Source: Clostridia bacterium (GTDB taxonomy: Bacteria > Bacillota > Clostridia > Christensenellales > Borkfalkiaceae). Taken from it: DNA of 64,000 bases. Positions 59,801 to 64,000 of this stretch are shown here, piece after piece. How positions within the stretch are numbered: position 1 is the stretch's first letter; every line of letters begins with the position of its first letter. Position numbers and translations under genes: made by a program. Location: the NCBI GenBank assembly GCA_021204825.1, contig JAJPYR010000095.1, positions 1-64,000 of the forward strand, read 5' to 3'. The notes under the pieces are model-generated. The model ran no database searches, had not been told where the DNA came from, and saw nothing but the letters and a program-made list of their open reading frames with translations.

Positions 59801-59828
59801 AAAGAGGTTTCCGTTTGGAAACCTCTTT
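59801..59828 (-). terminator. Terminator downstream of tRNA-Gln
   Basis: AAAGAGGTTTCC gttt GGAAACCTCTTT; T-rich tract follows on minus strand. Confidence 0.75.
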
Positions 59829-59839
59829 GGCTTTTGCAC

Positions 59840-59913
59840 TGGCTGGGGTGGCTGGATTCGAACCAACGATGACGGAGTCAGAGTCCGTTGCCTTACCGCT
59901 TGGCCACACCCCA
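59840..59913 (-). tRNA. tRNA-Gln(CTG), CCA encoded
   Basis: Reverse complement tggggtgtggccaagcggtaaggcaacggactctgactccgtcatcgttggttcgaatccagccaccccagcca; anticodon CTG. Confidence 0.95.
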
Positions 59914-60204
59914 ATGTCCCTGCTGTGCAATCATATTAGCACAACACTTTTCAAATATCAACTCTTTTTAACCCCCGCAGAAAAAAATCCGTTCAAAATC
60001 CGCAGGTCTCCGCAAGGCCTCGGGGCGGCCTTCGGACAGGGCGCAGGCCATTTGCTGCCCTGCGTGCAACAAATGAACACACACAGGGCACAAGTGTGTG
60101 AATTTCATGAAATCCGGCAAGAGAGGGTCCAGTTTGTTGCTTAAAGCCCCCTTCGGATGATATAATGCGGGCGTAAAGACACAAAGATACGGAGCGGGCG
60201 TTAT

Positions 60205-61389
60205 ATGAATTACAGACAGGAATCCTTGAAGCTGCATTATGACTGGAAGGGCAAGACGGAAGTTAAGGTGCGCGTGCCCATTACAAACCAGGAGGAACTC
60301 TCCCTTGCATACACACCGGGAGTGGCAGAGCCCTGCATGGCTGTGCATGAGGATGTGGAGCGCAGCTTTGACTTAACCCGCCGCTGGAACACGGTTCCCG
60401 TCATAACAGACGGCACGGCAGTTTTAGGGCTCGGGGACATAGGTCCGGAGGCAGGCATGCCTGTCATGGAAGGCAAGTGCGCCCTCTTCAAGGAGTTCGG
60501 CGGCGTGGATGCATACCCTCTTTGCATACGCTCCAAGGACACAGAGGACATTATAAAGACCATAGAGCTTCTGGCCGGCAGCTGGGGCGGCATAAACCTC
60601 GAAGACATCTCGGCTCCCAGGTGCTTTGAGATAGAGCGCCGTCTCAAGGCGGACCTGGATATCCCTGTATTCCATGATGACCAGCACGGCACGGCAATAG
60701 TCACCACAGCGGCCCTCATAAACGCCCTTAAGCTGACAGGCAAAAAGGCGCAGAACTTGAAGCTCGTCATAAACGGCGCAGGGGCAGCAGGCATAACCAT
60801 AGCCAAGTTCCTGCTTGCCTTCGGCGTGCAGGACATAACCGTCTGCAGCTCAAAGGGAATCCTCGTTGAAGGGGACACCAGATTCAATCCTGCGCAGCAG
60901 GAGCTTTCCAAGGTAACCAACAGGGCCCATCTGCACGGGACACTGGCAGATGCCATGAAGGGCGCGGATGTCCTCATTGGCGTCTCTGTGGCCAACTGCG
61001 TAACCAAGGACATGGTACGCTCCATGGCAGAGCGTCCCATCCTGTTCACCTGCGCGAACCCCGTTCCGGAGATCCTTCCGCAGGATGCCCTGGACGCAGG
61101 GGCATACATAGTAGGCACCGGCTCCTCTGAATACAAAAACCAGATAAACAACGTCCTCTGCTTTCCCGGCATATTCCGCGGAGCACTGGATGTCCGTGCA
61201 AAGACCATAAACTATGAAATGATGATGGCAGCCTCATACGGCATAGCCTCCGGCATATCCGATTCCGAGCTCTCCACAGAGCACATAATCCCGTATGCCT
61301 ATGACCACAAGGTCCATGAATCCGTAGCCAAGGCAGTTGCCGAAGCAGCAGTTCGCAGCGGAGTCTCCAAGCTGTATCCGAAGGGATGA
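60205..61389 (+). CDS. NAD(P)-dependent malic enzyme
   Basis: LAYTPGVAEPC; TVPVITDGTAVLGLGDIGPEAGMPVMEGKCALFKEFGGVDAYPLC; FHDDQHGTAIV. Confidence 0.95.
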   Translation: MNYRQESLKLHYDWKGKTEVKVRVPITNQEELSLAYTPGVAEPCMAVHEDVERSFDLTRRWNTVPVITDGTAVLGLGDIGPEAGMPVMEGKCALFKEFGGVDAYPLCIRSKDTEDIIKTIELLAGSWGGINLEDISAPRCFEIERRLKADLDIPVFHDDQHGTAIVTTAALINALKLTGKKAQNLKLVINGAGAAGITIAKFLLAFGVQDITVCSSKGILVEGDTRFNPAQQELSKVTNRAHLHGTLADAMKGADVLIGVSVANCVTKDMVRSMAERPILFTCANPVPEILPQDALDAGAYIVGTGSSEYKNQINNVLCFPGIFRGALDVRAKTINYEMMMAASYGIASGISDSELSTEHIIPYAYDHKVHESVAKAVAEAAVRSGVSKLYPKG

Positions 61390-61596
61390 TTCCATACCCC
61401 ACAGCAGATAATAATGCTAACACAACATATCCTCTGCATGCCGTTTGTCCGTATCCGGACAGGCGGCATGTTGTTTTGAATGACCTTTGTGTGGGTATTC
61501 TTGTGTTAAATCCGTCTGAGAAGTCTTGCGTGCGGGCCGGAGATGTTGTACAATGCAAGTGGAAAGTGGGAAATCCCACAGAGAAACAGGGAAGGG

Positions 61597-61818
61597 TTAA
61601 TATAAAGGTTAACATTAAATTTAATATAAAACTTTATATAAAACTTTATATAAACTGCCAGGATTTAATATAAAGCTTAACATTAAACTTTATATTAAGC
61701 ACAGGGGCTTAATATTAAAGAAGTGCGGTTTAGTGCATATATGAGCGCATTTTTATATAAACCGTATTATTAACATCTGTGCTGGACTTTAATAAAACTT
61801 TAATAAAGTTAATATAAA
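61597..61818. repeat. AT-rich repeat cluster with four exact TTAATATAAA words
   Basis: TTAATATAAA at 61597, 61621, 61665, 61809; ACTTTATATAAA twice at 61631 and 61643. Confidence 0.8.
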
Positions 61819-61864
61819 GCCGTGCTGTACGCATAGCCGTACAGAGGCATTATGGGGGGATAAT

Positions 61865-62098
61865 ATGAAAGCAGTTAAAAAGTATGTGGCACATCTGGAT
61901 CACAAGAACAGAACAACGCTCCGCGGGAAGGCATATGAGTATTATGATGCCACAGAGTATGACAACGGCTGCATCATTCTGGTGCCCCGTGCAAATACTC
62001 CGGATGACATATCGCCGGAGACACTGGAAGACATGCGCAAGGCTGCGATCTGCAAGGCAGACACTCTGCCGGAGCCTGTAGACCTCTCCAAGCTGTGA
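61865..62098 (+). CDS. Small antitoxin-like/AbrB-like protein, tandem paralog 1
   Basis: KKYVAHLDHKNRTTLRGKAYEYYDATEYDNGCIILVPR. Confidence 0.7.
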   Translation: MKAVKKYVAHLDHKNRTTLRGKAYEYYDATEYDNGCIILVPRANTPDDISPETLEDMRKAAICKADTLPEPVDLSKL

Positions 62099-62158
62099 TA
62101 TGCAGGCATTAGCATCATGCCGGAATGTTGCCGTACAGAGACATCATGGGGGTATAAG

Positions 62159-62404
62159 ATGGAAACTGTTGAAAAGTATGTGGCGCATCTGGATCATAAG
62201 AAAAGAGTAACCCTTCGCGGGGCAGCATATGAGTATTACGAGGTTACGGAATATGACAGCGGCTGCATCCTGCTGGTGCCCCGTGTCCTTGCCGTTCCGG
62301 AGGGCATATCTCCGGAGACACTTGCATGCATGGATAAGTGTATGGAGAATTACAAGAAGGGCATAACATTTGAGCCAATAGACTTCTCCAAGTACAACCT
62401 CTAG
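62159..62404 (+). CDS. Small antitoxin-like/AbrB-like protein, tandem paralog 2
   Basis: EKYVAHLDHKKRVTLRGAAYEYYEVTEYDSGCILLVPR; same leader gccgtacagag.cat.atggggg.ata as paralog 1. Confidence 0.7.
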   Translation: METVEKYVAHLDHKKRVTLRGAAYEYYEVTEYDSGCILLVPRVLAVPEGISPETLACMDKCMENYKKGITFEPIDFSKYNL

Positions 62405-62764
62405 GCCATTGGCCCTGCCAGAATAATACCAGGCCCACACAGGAACAGTACGTATAAGTCCTTGTGCGGGTCATATAGAGGTGCCAGGAATGTGCACCTT
62501 TTTGCATGTCCGGCGTACGGATGCATACTTTCTGCATAATTGCATATTTTAATCAAGTATGAACATTTGTTTGTTAGCAGTCCAAATCAAAATAGCAATA
62601 TATATACTCGTTTTATGCGAAGTTTGTCCAGAAAGTGCGTATTGCATGGATGCATCTGTAAATTTTTATACAGCTGGTTTTATGCACTCCCGTGCGGGTT
62701 TGTCCATCAGAAAAGGCGGGCCGGAGTGGCTCGCCTGTGTGGACGTATGGATGGGTGGCAAGGT

Positions 62765-63427
62765 TTACTTGTTTGTGTTGATGAGGTTGTAGATGCGGTC
62801 CGTTTCGCCGAAGACCACCATTGTCTGGCCTTCCTCGAAGACGAAGTCTCCGTTGGGGGCGGCCACGGTGTTCTTGCCCTGGCGGACGAGAAGGATGTTG
62901 AGGCGGCCCTGGCCTCTGGGGTTTATCTTTACTATGGACTTCCCTTTCCAGGAAGGGGGCACGGGGACCTCGGTTACGGAGAATTTGTCATCTATCTCCG
63001 TGTATTTGAAGGCTTCATAGTCCCTGGTGCCGTTGAGGTTTGTGGCAAGCGCAAGGGCTGCGTCACGGTTGGGGTATACGATGACATCGGCGCCGGTGCG
63101 GTTTAAGAACTTCTTCTGTATCTCGGTGCTGGCCTTGGCTATGACCTTCTTGGCCTTCAGCTCCTTGAGATGGTCCGTGATTTCCAGAGAGCTCTGGAAG
63201 TCATCCCCTATGGACACTATGCAGGCGTCGAATTTGGGGATGTCAAAGCCCCGGAGGACTTCCATGTTCATGCAGTTGGCGCAGACGGCGTTGGTGAAGT
63301 TGGGGGCAAGCTCGTTTATTATGTTCTCGTTCTTGTCCACGACCATGACCTCATCGCCCATTTCCATGAGCTCGTTGCCAAGCAGCTGTCCGAATTTACC
63401 AAGACCAATAAGAAGGAAGGATTTCAT
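62765..63427 (-). CDS. ktrA: Potassium uptake regulatory subunit TrkA/KtrA
   Basis: KSFLLIGLGKFGQLLGNELMEMGDEVMVVDKNENIINE RCK_N domain followed by TrkA_C-like domain. Confidence 0.92.
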   Translation of the reverse strand: MKSFLLIGLGKFGQLLGNELMEMGDEVMVVDKNENIINELAPNFTNAVCANCMNMEVLRGFDIPKFDACIVSIGDDFQSSLEITDHLKELKAKKVIAKASTEIQKKFLNRTGADVIVYPNRDAALALATNLNGTRDYEAFKYTEIDDKFSVTEVPVPPSWKGKSIVKINPRGQGRLNILLVRQGKNTVAAPNGDFVFEEGQTMVVFGETDRIYNLINTNK

Positions 63428-63748
63428 ATAGTTTCTCCGTGAAGCCCCAGGGTTAAGATGCAGGGCCTGCAAAGATTATCCGGCTTGCGGATTAAGCCGC
63501 AGGGAATGTCTGTAATATGGAGCCTGTTGTATGGGCCCGGAATAAGGGCCTTGCGCAGGAACAGGCGGCCTGAAGTGGCATGGTCTGTCCGGACGGGGCA
63601 AAGGCTGCTTTGGAGAGCAGGACGGTGTGGAGCCCGCACAGAGACAGAGATATTGCCGGAGGGATGTACAGATGCAAACGTGAGACGGGTGCAGTCTCTG
63701 GATAGGATAGGAAAGGCCCTTGGACAGTGGCTCAGGTGCCGGAGGGCT

Positions 63749-64000
63749 TCAGCCAATGAGAAGGGTGTCCAGGGGGTACTTTACGTTGTGGTCGCTCTTT
63801 CTGCGGTTGAGGGCATATACTACGGTGAGGATTCCGGCCCTGCCGAAGTACATGAGAATCATTATTATAATGGAGGATACGGTGCCAAGCTCTGCGGTTA
63901 TGCCTGTTGAGAGGCCTACCGTGCCCATTCCGGATATGCATTCAAATAGGACTGCGGAAAATCCCAGCTCAGGCTGCACGGCGCAGATTATCATGGTGGC
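63749..64000 (-). CDS. ktrB: Potassium uptake membrane subunit TrkH/KtrB, C-terminal part, truncated by window edge
   Basis: FECISGMGTVGLSTGITAELGTVSSIIIMILMYFGRAGILTVVYAL typical last pore segment of Ktr/Trk. Confidence 0.9.
   Translation of the reverse strand, partial: ATMIICAVQPELGFSAVLFECISGMGTVGLSTGITAELGTVSSIIIMILMYFGRAGILTVVYALNRRKSDHNVKYPLDTLLIG

Overview
64-kb chromosomal-looking window, probably from a clostridial gut-type Firmicute (inferred from protein style only; no rRNA or other definitive marker is present). The housekeeping backbone includes mgtA, a FadH-like flavin oxidoreductase, grpE-dnaK-dnaJ, pepT, cls, rubrerythrin, nadB-nadC, pnuC, tagD, malic enzyme, ktrA and partial ktrB, plus tRNA-Ser(GCT) and tRNA-Gln(CTG). 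The accessory parts stand out: (1) three tandem paralogous SMC/ABC-type AAA ATPases followed by a RloB/TOPRIM-like gene, between nadBC and pnuC (31.9-37.0 kb), a candidate RloAB/PARIS-like defence locus with unusual multiplication and stepwise motif decay; (2) a 373-bp tandem duplication that fuses a truncated RelE/ParE toxin in frame to most of its antitoxin (9.2-10.1 kb); (3) a cluster of four consensus DnaA boxes within about 210 bp (20.1-20.3 kb); (4) a duplicated module of AraC regulator, small membrane protein and domain-permuted, membrane-anchored GH3, whose copies share a double-hairpin leader and a convergent terminator, plus a third GH3 that appears catalytically dead; (5) a membrane-anchored protein with GT80 sialyltransferase-like motifs, flanked by dispersed TTCACTGAA repeats; (6) an orphan MobV relaxase; (7) a macro-like/HTH gene and a vWA gene separated by 43-bp tandem repeats. 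No CRISPR array, transposase or integrase was recognised. All family calls are from reading motifs by eye; no database search was run.
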